A DNA stretch of 64,000 nucleotides, taken from contig NC_086244.1 of the NCBI RefSeq assembly GCF_036321145.2, forward strand, positions 41,777,868 through 41,841,867, in the 5' to 3' direction. Positions within the stretch are counted from its first letter, which is position 1. Every line of letters begins with the position of its first letter. Below are positions 55,201-64,000 of this stretch, piece by piece. Below the pieces are notes generated by a model, which ran no database searches, was not told the DNA's origin, and saw only the letters and a program-made list of their open reading frames with translations. Made by a program: the position numbers and the translations under genes. The stretch comes from Pelmatolapia mariae (taxonomy: Eukaryota > Chordata > Actinopteri > Cichliformes > Cichlidae).

Positions 55201-58200
55201 GAGGGCGAAAGCAGATCGTTGAATGAAACAGATGAACCAGAATTGGTTTGCAAAAATGCTGCAACTTCAGTGGTGTGGAACTGGTTTAGCTTTCGTCCGT
55301 CAGATACACAACAAAGCACTATTTTTGGTAGAGCATGCTAGCGGGCCATCGTTATTACCATGTGTTTTGGAAAATACGGCACACTTAAAATCAATCCTTT
55401 GATTTTTCTGAAAATCGACAGTGCCCCTTATAATCCCGTGTGCCTTATGTATGAATTCTGGTTGTTTTTACTGACCTTGAAACGATTTTATGTGGTACAC
55501 GGCGCTCGAAAATCTGTCAAATGTTTTAGTACGACTTTGCTAAGCTACGAACCTGCACCGCTTGATGGATTATCGGAGCATTACGGCTATCGTAGGCAGG
55601 AGCCTCGCGGAGTGATACGTACTGTGCTTCAACATAATATTACTGTTTTGTGTGTGTATAACCTCTTTTTAAGTTTTGTGGATATTATACATGGTTATGC
55701 TGAGGATATGTCAGCCAGTTTCCACTGGAAATGCCTTTTGGTTAAACTGTCAGCAAGGATTTGCATTTGCACTGTTAAATTTTTATATAGCATTAATGCA
55801 CATAAAAAACAGCTGCTTGTTTAAGTGAAAATACACTGATGGGGTTTTTTTGCGCTAATAAAGTTGTGGAGTTGTAAAGTAATTTGTCTAGTGTCAATTA
55901 TATCGTCAGTTATATCGTTATCGCAAATTTTCAAATGTATATCGTGATAAATACTTTTGGTCATATCGCCCTGCTCTATTTCTAACTGTGGATTTCCAGT
56001 ATCTGATATTTAGGACTTGCAAACTTGTGGCGAGTTTATAAGCCAAGTCAAGTTCTGGACGGAAGAAGACTGAGATTAGAGACCAGTCGTGGTAGTGCCC
56101 CACACCCAGCGTATTCACCTCCCCAAAGCAGTCAGCAGGAGAGGCAGTGTAGAATCATCGCAGCGATTCTCTCTATCACTGTTAGCTTTGTAGGTTTGAA
56201 AAATAAAGATCCACCATTAAATACTTAAAGAACACTGAAGCCTGGCCTGAACATTGGTGAGGATCTGCCAGACAATCACAGATATTCTGCACACTCAGAA
56301 TATTAGAATGGGATTTACAGAAAATCTGCAATTTAAGATCAGAAATACTCTAAACAGATACTAATTGTTTCATTTCAATTCATCAGATTTACAAAGGGGA
56401 AAAATAAAGCTCTGAACTGACCATTGTATTATTCTCTAAGAGTTTGATGGGCAACATCTTTTTGTTAATCGAAATTATACAACTTTTCAGGAAACTTTAG
56501 TTTTCCAAAAAATATATTTTTTAGAGTGTCATTTCATTTCTACTTACTGGAAGCTGGAAACATGTTTTTGGTGCATGTAATAGACAGAAGCAAAAAGTTA
56601 TGGGTGTATATAAAGCAAACTAAAATAAAGATCAATTGTCAGTATTTTGATTAATTACTCAACACATTAGTCTTGTGATTTTATTTTTGTTTTTTCCCCT
56701 TTCTAAAAACCCGAAGACAGCCCAGCTGTCTAGTTGTGTCAGTGCATTTAAATTTAAAACCTTTATAAGAATTATATGTTACTGTTCTCTGTGATAAGTC
56801 TCTGATGCATGTTTTTCATATAGAAAATGTTCACTACGTGCATCATCTTGGTCAAATTTCTGAATTGATCACATTTTCAGAGTCAAATGAGGATTCGTCT
56901 AAGTTTCTGGAGGGCACAGGTGCTGTGTGTGGAGGAAGTCTAGACTTTTAGGTGATCGTTTGGAGCTCATCATCTATTCCATTTTTCAAGAATTTATTTT
57001 CTCATAAGCCTCACGGTCAGCTGTGATTTAACTGGTCTACTTAAATCTTTAGTTTTGAATAATTCTGAAAGAATAACTACAAATTGACCAACATCCTAGC
57101 AACATGAAGGCTACATGACAGAATTGCACGCTCAATACAGGAAATCTCTCATTCTCTAGTACAACATAACCACTTTCGTGTGCTATCCTCCTTTAACGCT
57201 AAAACATCTAAGCGTGGCCATTTTGTCAGCATCCACGCTGCTCCGCCTCAGTCTGCAGCTTCATCTCCACAGCTTTGCTGCTCAGACCTAAAACTATTTG
57301 ACTCTGGGTTTCCTTCTTTATTTGCTTGGATTAGTTCTCCACACCCTGGACTCTTTCTCCTCAGTTCAGCTACGTTTAACCCATTATGTCAAAGCTAATT
57401 GCCTTACTTCTTAGGCAGTTGCTCTTGACTTTACACAAGTTTAATTTGAGTGCACAGCTTTAGATTCCTTGGTAGTCTTTGTACATTTGCACCCTGATCA
57501 TTGAAAAGCTCAGAAATGAGCGTACTTGCTATAAAACTTTAGGATGCTGTTCTTATCCTTACATACGTGTGTGTCTGTGTGATAAAAATATTTATATCTA
57601 ATGTAAATTGCACCCAAAATGTCTTTTTGTGTTAATTTACCTGTTTTGTTTTGCAGCATGACGGACTAAATCTGAATTTCATTTTGTGCTGTTATACAAC
57701 ATAAAATGAATCTATAATTTTATTTATATAATGCCAAATCACAGCAACAGTCACCTCAAGACCTTTTATATTGTAAGGTGAAGACCATATAATAATGCTA
57801 ACCTTGTATTTAGGTATTTTCTTAGTGGAGTGTTTGACAGTTTGTTTTCTTAAAATCTTTCACAGGTTTTAGAGAACTTTTCAGATGCACCCATGACTCC
57901 TAAACAAATTCTGCATGTCATCCAGACCAAGGGGCTGAAGGAGATGAGGTCAGAAACACGCACACTCATGCACACACACAAAAATTTGCAAGCTGATAAT
58001 AATAATAATAGCAGGCTGCAAATGTATGCACACACTCACCTGAGAATAACAGATGAGGATCTATGATAAAGTGCAGTGACAGTGACAACTATTTATCCAT
58101 TATTTATCCTGATTGAAAAAGCCATATTTATAAGTAGTAGTGTAATCTTAGATGAAGTACTGATTGATGGATGACAAACTATATGTGGTGCTGAAATTGT

Positions 58201-61200
58201 AGTAGTAGTTTTTTCTAAAACATTGTGGTTTACAAATTCACAGAATTTTAACCTTTTAGTTGGATGATGCATTTATATATTTTTAATGCTCTTATTCTGT
58301 TTTTAGCAGGAAATGAACTGATCATGTATTAGCTGAAATGTCACTGTGTTTATAAATTAAGTTTTTTTCCCCCTCTTTACATGGACGATTTGGCCTGCTG
58401 CTGATCTAAACAGGAGGTATGTTGGTCAATACATATTATTGTATATGTTACAGCAAATGGTCACAAATATTTGAGAATTCTAAAACCCTTTTTATGTTTG
58501 GTACCAACGTGTTTTAATATGCATGAACGTCTTTTACACTTTGGGCTACAGTTTCCAGACGGTTTATGTCAGGAACCTCCAGTTTGTCCAGGAAAGCTTT
58601 AAGGACAACTCCTTAACGCTTAACTGGTCACATTGAATACTGAGTTTTTGTCAGAGCGAGTGACCCTGGGAGTATTTCAATGTTTCGCCATGGAACACAA
58701 AATTGCTGAAACTCTTGAAAATCTAGTACAGTTTCCTTCAAACTTCAGAGGCATTGATGAAAGTCATGCTCTGAACATATTGATATGCACATTTTTACAA
58801 TTGGGTGTTCGTGAAACGGCATGGTCATGGTGGCACACCAAGTTTTCGATTGTTTGCCATGAAGTACGAAGCTGCTGTAACTCGAAGTGTGTGTGTGTGT
58901 GTGTACATGTGTACAGTGGTACAGCTCCTTTGGCCTGCCTGGTCACCATGCTGCATTCCCAAGTGAGAGGGGATCGAGTCAAGAACAGTATCTTCTTCAA
59001 GCTACCTGGACGAATGAGTCTTTTTACTCTCAAGGTACTGAATCAACAATTCCAAAAATAATATTCTCCCAAATTCTGATGCAACTCTCAGCTTGTGTTG
59101 GTTATATTCACAGTGTGGTGAGTCTTTGCTACAAAAGTACTTGCTCACTGACTTATTACTAAATATTTGTACCAGTAGCTCCTGAAGCGCTCCACTTTTT
59201 TCCTAAACACCTGATGTTTTGATTGTTTAAAATTCTTCTTTGCACTGTTGGATTTGACAGTGTACATTATGCCTGCGGAGAATACTGTTATTAAGAAGGG
59301 CATCGCCTACTCTGCACTCTTTTGCTCTGTAGAAAAATGCTCCCCAGTGGACAAAGGCAACCTCTGAGTCAGAGACACCATCAGAGCCGGCTGGGGGTAC
59401 GACACCCCCAGCTTCCAGCAGCAGCACCCCGGCAGCAGGCTCAGCCGTGGCCCCAGTTGGTCCCACTGAGGCCACTGAACAGGAGAGCTGCGACTCCACT
59501 GAGACTACTGCTGCTGCCAGTGTGGACAATGATGGTAACATCATTAAGCTGTGTGCTGGTCACCTCTTAGTGTGCATACTAGGGCTGTTCGATATAACGA
59601 TATATATCGGATGACGATATAAAAACGTCTATCGTTTCATTTTACGCTATCGTTTGTTTTGTGGTGTCGCAAAATAAACTGTTTACGGCAATATTTTTTC
59701 ATGGTTTTGATGGTCACTGTAGCGGCTATATTCATTTCTTAAAGTTCTCTCTTTATATTTAATATAACCACACTACAGACAGACAACCACTTGTTTTATG
59801 CGTTGTCGTTAGCAGCAACGACGGTAAAACCACGGCGTGTCCGCTTGTTTATTTTCCACATAAACCTTTCACAATAAAACTCAAGATCCTGTTGAGACTT
59901 TTCAAAATAAACTGAATCACGTGAAAGATGCAGAGTATTTACGGATGAGAGGCAAAAAAGAGCCGTCAGGTGCTAAAAAAATAAACCTTAGACTCAAACG
60001 TTAGTACAGACTTTTCCCCGCAGCACGCTGTGTAATAAATACTCATAAAGAAAACGGCGGCCGTTACAACTTATGTCTAAAAATGTATCGTTTCATGCAT
60101 CACTTAAAACACTCGACTCTAGGTCCATGACGCCCAGCTGGAAACACTTCACGCAAGTCGAGCTGCCCGAGATTCACAGAATTTACAGAAAATGTTGCAT
60201 TTTTGTGATTTATATCGTTATCGGACGATAGATGTCTTATATCGGGATATGAGATTTTGGTCATATCGCACAGCCCTAGTGCATACCACATCCCTTTTGT
60301 CTTTTCCTTAATGATGCTATGCAGTCATTCTGTTAGTCTAGTTGTTTGCAGCTCCACCTCAGCAGTGGTGCTTTGCTAGTCAGAGAGCTTAAAACAAAAG
60401 GTAAACAGTAAATGATGGCAGGATAGTGTCCTGTATACTGAACTGCATATCAGTAAGACGTACCAATTTAGCACATTTATATTCTCGGATGTGTTCGTTA
60501 CATTGAATTAATTAGGATGTCCGAGTCTGATGTGGCCTTACAGATAAAAAGTGTCTGTCACTCCAGACCATGTAAATCATGAAGATGACTTGATTCCTTG
60601 GCCCCTGTTATGCAGCAGCCAGCAGTAAACACAAGCCCCCCTCTCCCTCAATACTGATGACCTTAGAGCAGCAGTTTCAAACATGAGGCCCCGGGGGCCA
60701 GAATGGGCCCGGCAAAGACTAATCCAGCCCACTGGATGGCTTTGGAAAATATGAAGGAAGGCAGTTTTAATTGTATTTTGATAGGTTTTACAGCCTTTCC
60801 TCTTGATAGAGACCTTCCCCAAAGCCATACGCCATACCACATACATACTACACTAAAATAGTTAAGTAATAGATAAACAATAAAATCATGTAAAAGTTCC
60901 TGTTTTTCACTGTTTACTGTAGAAAATTCCTTTATTTGGGAGAAAAAAAAAAGACAATTTCCATCAATCAATAAAAACTTTGTTTTATAAATATGGGGGA
61001 GTCTGGGCAGTGGGCTACCAGAACTTAAATAATTTTACACATTTATCATGTAAAAACACTGACATGCACTGTTATATATTAAGATCTGTCAGGGATTAAA
61101 TGTGTAGTTACAGTTCTTTTCTTTTTTTTCTTTTTCTTTTTTCTGTCTTATCTCCTGGTCAGTATTACTCTGTGATGCAGTGCCTGTCCTCTGTTTGTTT

Positions 61201-61859
61201 TCCTGGGGCATTCAAACTATTTGAAACATACATTTCTGTTACTCAGTCTCATTGTTTCTGATATTTTGTAATCAAAGCTGAGAAATGTAAATGAAATGAG
61301 AATCCCCTTTGAGGCTCAGTGCAGTAACGCTTCCCAGAGAACCGCATGTGGGTCGACTTGATTCATTTATAAATGTGCATAAGAGTCAAAACCACAAGGT
61401 CTGTTGACAGAACTGTACAAAGAGGCTTTTATGTACTTTATTTATTTTAAAGTAACCATTTTACTAGACTGAAAGCAATAATGGTGTCATTAATAGAGAT
61501 TAAGGTCAAATTTGTCAATATTGGGTAGAAGCCACAAATAAGCTTGAGTTTGGGTAGAAGCCATTTCATCGTCTTAGTTAAGACGTAAAAATTTAAGTTC
61601 TTTGCTACTTGCGGCTGCACGCCCACCTTGTAAATGTTAAGTGTATCTCTGCTGTTTGCAAACATGTGGAATAGTGATTATTTTTCTTTGGCTTGAAGCT
61701 TCAGTTGATGAGAGTTCATCCAGCGCCTCCTGCTCCGTGGAGCTACAGGCTCCCAGCAGCCAGCCTCAGACTCGCCTCAGCAGGTCAGCAGGACAGCAGG
61801 GTCGCACTGACACACAGCAGACCCAGCACGCGCAGACCAGACTGAGCCGCTCAAGACAG
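52232..61859 (+). CDS. asxl1: ASXL1 chromatin regulator, 5' part (6 coding exons, runs past window)
   Basis: Scaffold subunit of the BAP1 H2A-K119 deubiquitinase, linked to Polycomb control. Exons: 52232-52288, 57866-57948, 58414-58416 (3 nt), 58917-59034, 59333-59534, 61699-61859; their sum is 624 nt, i.e. 208 codons ending at a codon boundary. The start MKDKQKRKKERTWAEAARM matches the ASXL1 N-terminus. The HARE-HTH/winged-helix domain (about residues 10-86) runs from VLENFSDAPMTPKQILHVIQ to LPGRMSLFTLK. After it comes a Ser/Thr/Pro-rich tract and DESSSSASCSVE, like human ASXL1 'DETSSNASCSTE'. ASXL2 differs at these sites. Later domains (ASXH, PHD) lie beyond 64 kb. The gene is divergent from the PLAG-family gene across about 9.6 kb of transposons. 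Confidence 0.93.
54736..55033. mobile_element. hAT-type miniature element with 8-bp target duplication
   Basis: Ends CAGCAGTCCCCAACC and GGTTGGGGACCGCTG. GTATAAAG flanks it exactly (54728-54735 and 55034-55041). It is the reverse-oriented sister of 18647-18966, with the shared interior including CACGTGTGTTATGAATAAAT. In asxl1 intron 1. Confidence 0.9.
55052..55978 (+). mobile_element. hAT-like element carrying a truncated BED-finger reading frame
   Basis: Ends TAGGGCTGGGC and GCCCTGCTCTA; the 8-bp word TTTCTAAC flanks it exactly (55044-55051 and 55979-55986). Inside, a 53-codon frame begins MAATENEEGE and runs to VVWNWFSFRPSDTQQSTIF, then GRAC and stop. It lies 10 bases from the duplication of the preceding miniature element. 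Confidence 0.85.
55180..55341 (+). pseudogene. Truncated hAT transposase N-terminus with half BED finger
   Basis: A 53-codon frame from ATG to TAG. The C-terminal part VVWNWFSF and the first Cys of a BED zinc finger are recognisable (hAT transposases and ZBED proteins have 'SVVWKYF.F...D.....C..C'). It stops just after that Cys, so the finger is not complete. It is a remnant of an autonomous hAT transposase. Confidence 0.6.
55987..57194. other. asxl1 intron 1, distal part
   Basis: No coding frame or transposon ends recognised in this A/T-rich stretch. Confidence 0.4.
57195..57380. repeat. Dispersed repeat, copy B (unclassified)
   Basis: Same family as 28945-29130, with the same order of shared words. 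In asxl1 intron 1. Confidence 0.5.
57866..57948 (+). CDS. asxl1: asxl1 coding exon 2
   Basis: Encodes VLENFSDAPMTPKQILHVIQ then TKGLKEM, and ends with AG, two bases of the Arg codon. The donor is gtcaga. Confidence 0.95.
58414..58416 (+). CDS. asxl1: asxl1 3-nt micro-exon
   Basis: aacag|GAG|gtatgt: both splice sites are canonical. The GAG supplies the last base of the Arg codon and the first two of the Ser codon (AG-G, AG-T), giving MRSGT as in human ASXL1. Skipping it would keep the frame but replace Arg-Ser by a single Ser. Confidence 0.85.
58887..58904 (+). repeat. asxl1: (GT)n repeat in the acceptor tract of asxl1 exon 4
   Basis: About nine GT units sit directly before TACATGTGTACAG and the exon, where a polypyrimidine tract would be expected. 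Confidence 0.9.
58917..59034 (+). CDS. asxl1: asxl1 coding exon 4 (end of HARE domain)
   Basis: Encodes GTAPLACLVTMLHSQVRGDR then SIFFKLPGRMSLFTLK. The donor is gtactg and the acceptor tacag. Confidence 0.95.
59333..59534 (+). CDS. asxl1: asxl1 coding exon 5
   Basis: Encodes KNAPQWTKATSESETPSEPA, a low-complexity Ser/Pro/Ala/Thr region and ESCDSTETTAAASVDND. It ends with the first base of the next codon; the donor is gtaaca. Confidence 0.93.
59580..60278. mobile_element. hAT-like non-autonomous element with 8-bp target duplication
   Basis: Ends TAGGGCTGTTCGATAT and ATATCGCACAGCCCTA. GTGCATAC flanks it exactly (59572-59579 and 60279-60286). It is 699 bp and non-coding, and starts 45 bases beyond the asxl1 exon 5 donor. 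Confidence 0.88.
60287..61698. other. asxl1 intron 5, remainder
   Basis: At 60664-60760 are words (TTTCAAACATGAGGCCCCGG, CCAGCCCACTGGATGGC) that look like a decayed hAT-type element without ends. A T/C tract is at 61118-61144. No exon is recognised before 61699. Confidence 0.35.
61699..61859 (+). CDS. asxl1: asxl1 coding exon 6
   Basis: Completes an Ala codon, then SVDESSSSASCSVELQAP and a Gln/Arg/Ser-rich stretch with SQPQTRLSRSAGQQGR. It ends at CAG before gtagag at a codon boundary. Later exons are outside the window. Confidence 0.88.
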
Positions 61860-62084
61860 GTAGAGCCCTGCATGACACTATTTGTGGCTCCATGTCTAAA
61901 AGGAAATGGGATGTGTTTAGTAGTCACACATTTTAAGCAGTCTGCAATGTCATGCTGTATGGTACTTATACTGTGCTGCTGCCTAATTGTGTGTAACATA
62001 GATATGCAACACTTCATTCAGTCATTTCAGAATCATTTTTGATATATCAGAATTAAAAGTAATGTATATAATTTAGCTAAGAAG

Positions 62085-62285
62085 GTAGACCAGTTGATCT
62101 ACTAAACAAAAGCCTGGTGGTGTGATTCCAGTCTGCATACCCAATCCAAAGCGAGCAAGATACTAACCCCAAGGTACTATCAAGAGAGTTGAATCAAGAG
62201 TGTAAATGTTGGCTAGAAAAAGTTGGTGTGAATGAAGCATGTGTGAAGAGCGCTCAGCTAGAATAGAAAAGCACTATGTAGGAAA
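62085..62285 (+). mobile_element. tRNA-derived SINE, decayed copy
   Basis: CCAGTCTGCATACCCAATCC, ATACTAACCCCAAGGTACTA and GAATAGAAAAGCACTATGTA follow the order of the SINE at 9104-9407, on the plus strand. Confidence 0.5.
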
Positions 62286-62348
62286 TGCTCCTTTTACTGT
62301 TTGGCTTATTTTGCAAAAAAAAAATTAAAAACATTTAAAACTGTTGAG

Positions 62349-63313
62349 TAGGGCTGCCACAAACGATTATTTTGATAGTTGACTAGTCACTGATTATTTT
62401 TGTGATTAGTCAACTAATCAGATCATGCATCCATTGGACGTTAAACACACAGCTTATTGCACCAGCATGCGTCTGTTCTTATATAACTATCATTAGCTTA
62501 CAGCTTGAAGTGTTTAAGGTATGTGCTAACTAAAAATAAAGACAAGATGATAGTTTATTAAAGTTTTAATGAAATTTGCAGATTGTCTCGGTGGAGTTTA
62601 ATAAACTCGGCCGTCTGTTCTTTCTATGTAAAATATAACAAGACACTGGAGTAAACTCTCGACCATCTCACACTTCTGTTTAATCAGTTCTCTTTTTGAC
62701 ATTTATTCAGCTGTGTAAAAACTATAACTTTAATCTCAGCCAAACCGATTTACTGAGGAACAAATAAAACGCTGAAAAAAGCCAAACAATAACATTTTTA
62801 AATTATCTGAGTGGCTTATATATCATGTTTAACCTGAGTAGCGAAAGACTGCGGGGTGTGTAAAAATGATGTGCCAGGCGTTCGCTGTTCTCGCCAGCTC
62901 TAGTGAGCCTTGAACCCTCTAGCTATCGAGCTGGTGGGTAACAGACGTCTCTGAAAACGTCGGAGCACTTTTACAAATATGTGATGTCTTGATAAACCGA
63001 GCAGATATTTCTGTCTTCGAATTTGGACAGGCTTCGCCGCGTCGCTGTAACGTAATTGGCCTACAAATGCGGCCTCTGAAGGATGCTGCCGCTAAATTTG
63101 GACACAGCTATTATTCGGGTTTTAACGGCAGCTGGTATCCCTGGACATGCAGTGCTAACCCTAACCCTTATTACACTCTTAAATCCTACTACTTATTCCT
63201 GCGTCTTTCGGGATTTTACAAAGCTTCAAACGACGCGTCGATTATTAAATTAGTCGTTGACGATTTTAATAGTTGACGTAATCGTGACTAGTCGACTAGT
63301 TGTGGCAGCCCTG
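62349..63313. mobile_element. hAT-like non-autonomous element with 8-bp target duplication
   Basis: Starts TAGGGCTGCCACAAACGATT and ends TAGTTGTGGCAGCCCTG. CTGTTGAG flanks it exactly (62341-62348 and 63314-63321). The sub-terminal regions are long imperfect inverted repeats rich in GACTAGTC. It is 965 bp with no transposase. Confidence 0.88.
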
Positions 63314-63693
63314 CTGTTGAGCATAATTTTTACTGTATTAGTTGAGGTTAGTTTTATTTTAATTTTAGTTTTATTTCTATAGTTCACAACACCAGTTTTC
63401 TCAGCAGTCTGAGAACGAAATGCTCTTTTGGGGTGATGCGGTACTATGGGGGCTATGATCAAACTTGATCATTTAGTTTTTTGAGATGACAGATTATATT
63501 TATATCATCAGAGTTAATTCTGTGTTTAGCAGGGAGCCGATAGAACTGATGTAATGTGCCAGAGCTATAGTCCGCCTCACTGCTGCGACTGAATCTCTTG
63601 AAGGCTTTTCACTCAGCTTTTAGAACAGTCCTACATCAACGATTAACTATAAAATGAAACATTTCAAGAATTCTCCATTTAGACAAGGAAACA

Positions 63694-64000
63694 TACCAGT
63701 CAAAAGTTTTTACACACGTTCTCATTTAATGGTTTTTCTTTATTTTTACTTTACTTCTCCTGTCTACATTGAAAACACATACTGAAGACATCAAATACAT
63801 GAAGCAAGATATATGGAGTTATGTAGCAAAGGTTCCTCAAAGTAGCCGCCCTTTGCTTTGTTGACAGCGCTGCAAACCCTCGGCCTTCTCTCAGTGAGCT
63901 GAGCTGTAGTCACCTGAAATGGTTTCACCTCACAGGTGTGCCTGTCAGGGTTCATTTGTTGCCTTCTTAATGGGGTTGGGACCATCAGTTGTGTTGTGCA
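63694..64000. mobile_element. Tc1-like transposon end (truncated by window)
   Basis: Begins TACCAGTCAAAAGTTTTTAC and continues GAAGACATCAAATACATGAA, then GTAGCCGCCCTTTGCTTTGT. This is a common fish Tc1/mariner-type transposon of which the other end lies beyond 64 kb. The visible minus-strand frame (63791-63985) contains the start of its non-coding or transposase region but is not readable as a protein. Confidence 0.6.

Noticed and set aside
55360..55824. 154-codon open frame in the hAT-like element
   Set aside because: Begins in non-coding internal DNA, has no transposase motif and is preceded by the true BED-frame stop.
58633..59061. 142-codon frame starting before asxl1 exon 4
   Set aside because: Only its part from 58917 is exon; the upstream portion is intron containing the GT repeat, and no start or splice evidence supports it.
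63155..63172. CTAACCCTAACCCTTA resembling telomere repeat
   Set aside because: Only two units, inside a complete hAT-like element; not a telomere or an interstitial array.
1..64000. tRNA genes, rRNA genes and CRISPR arrays
   Set aside because: The only tRNA-like boxes belong to decayed SINEs, and no spaced identical direct repeats were seen.

Overview
The window is vertebrate nuclear DNA, almost certainly from a teleost fish and possibly a cichlid-like percomorph. The evidence is multi-exon genes with GT-AG introns, fish-type transposons (L2-, R2/R4- and Penelope-like retroelements, Ty3/gypsy, hAT miniature elements, V-SINE-like and tRNA-derived SINEs, a Tc1-like end) and many short tandem repeats. 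Nothing prokaryotic is present.

Three host genes can be read. (1) mfn2, mitofusin 2, lies on the minus strand. Seventeen coding exons between 24041 and 5341 give a 759-codon frame; a probable 5' non-coding exon ends at 30435 and a candidate poly(A) signal is at 3498. (2) A PLAG-family C2H2 zinc-finger gene (PLAGL2/PLAGX-like) lies on the minus strand. Its large coding exon is 35761-37065, and a GC-rich promoter with a possible 5' exon is near 42.5-42.66 kb. The readable protein lacks the N-terminal fingers of PLAG1/PLAGL2. (3) asxl1 lies on the plus strand and is 5'-complete but runs off the right edge. Six coding exons (52232 to 61859) include a 3-nt micro-exon. In human, PLAGL2 and ASXL1 are neighbours on 20q11, which supports the PLAG and ASXL1 assignments; the linkage to mfn2 is not the human arrangement.

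The rest is mostly mobile DNA. Region 1-3.4 kb is an R2/R4-type LINE 3' part split by a 2.3-kb DNA transposon with 3-bp target duplications. The mfn2 introns hold SINEs, gypsy/hAT/Penelope relics (9.1-11.3 kb), a second R2/R4-type LINE fragment and a fold-back element (13.7-15.1 kb), hAT-type miniature elements, and a nearly full-length L2-type LINE (24.2-27.5 kb) in the 5' intron. The 42.7-52 kb interval between the PLAG and asxl1 promoters holds a minus-strand gypsy element carrying a 1.3-kb solo LTR, a plus-strand gypsy relic and LINE relics. The asxl1 introns hold four hAT-like non-autonomous elements with target duplications, one with a truncated BED-finger reading frame. The window ends in a Tc1-like end.

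No wholly novel system is evident. The items most worth a second look are the finger-depleted PLAG gene, the asxl1 micro-exon followed by an exon whose acceptor is preceded by a TG repeat, and the nested transposon structures. All positions were read by eye; no alignment or search was run.
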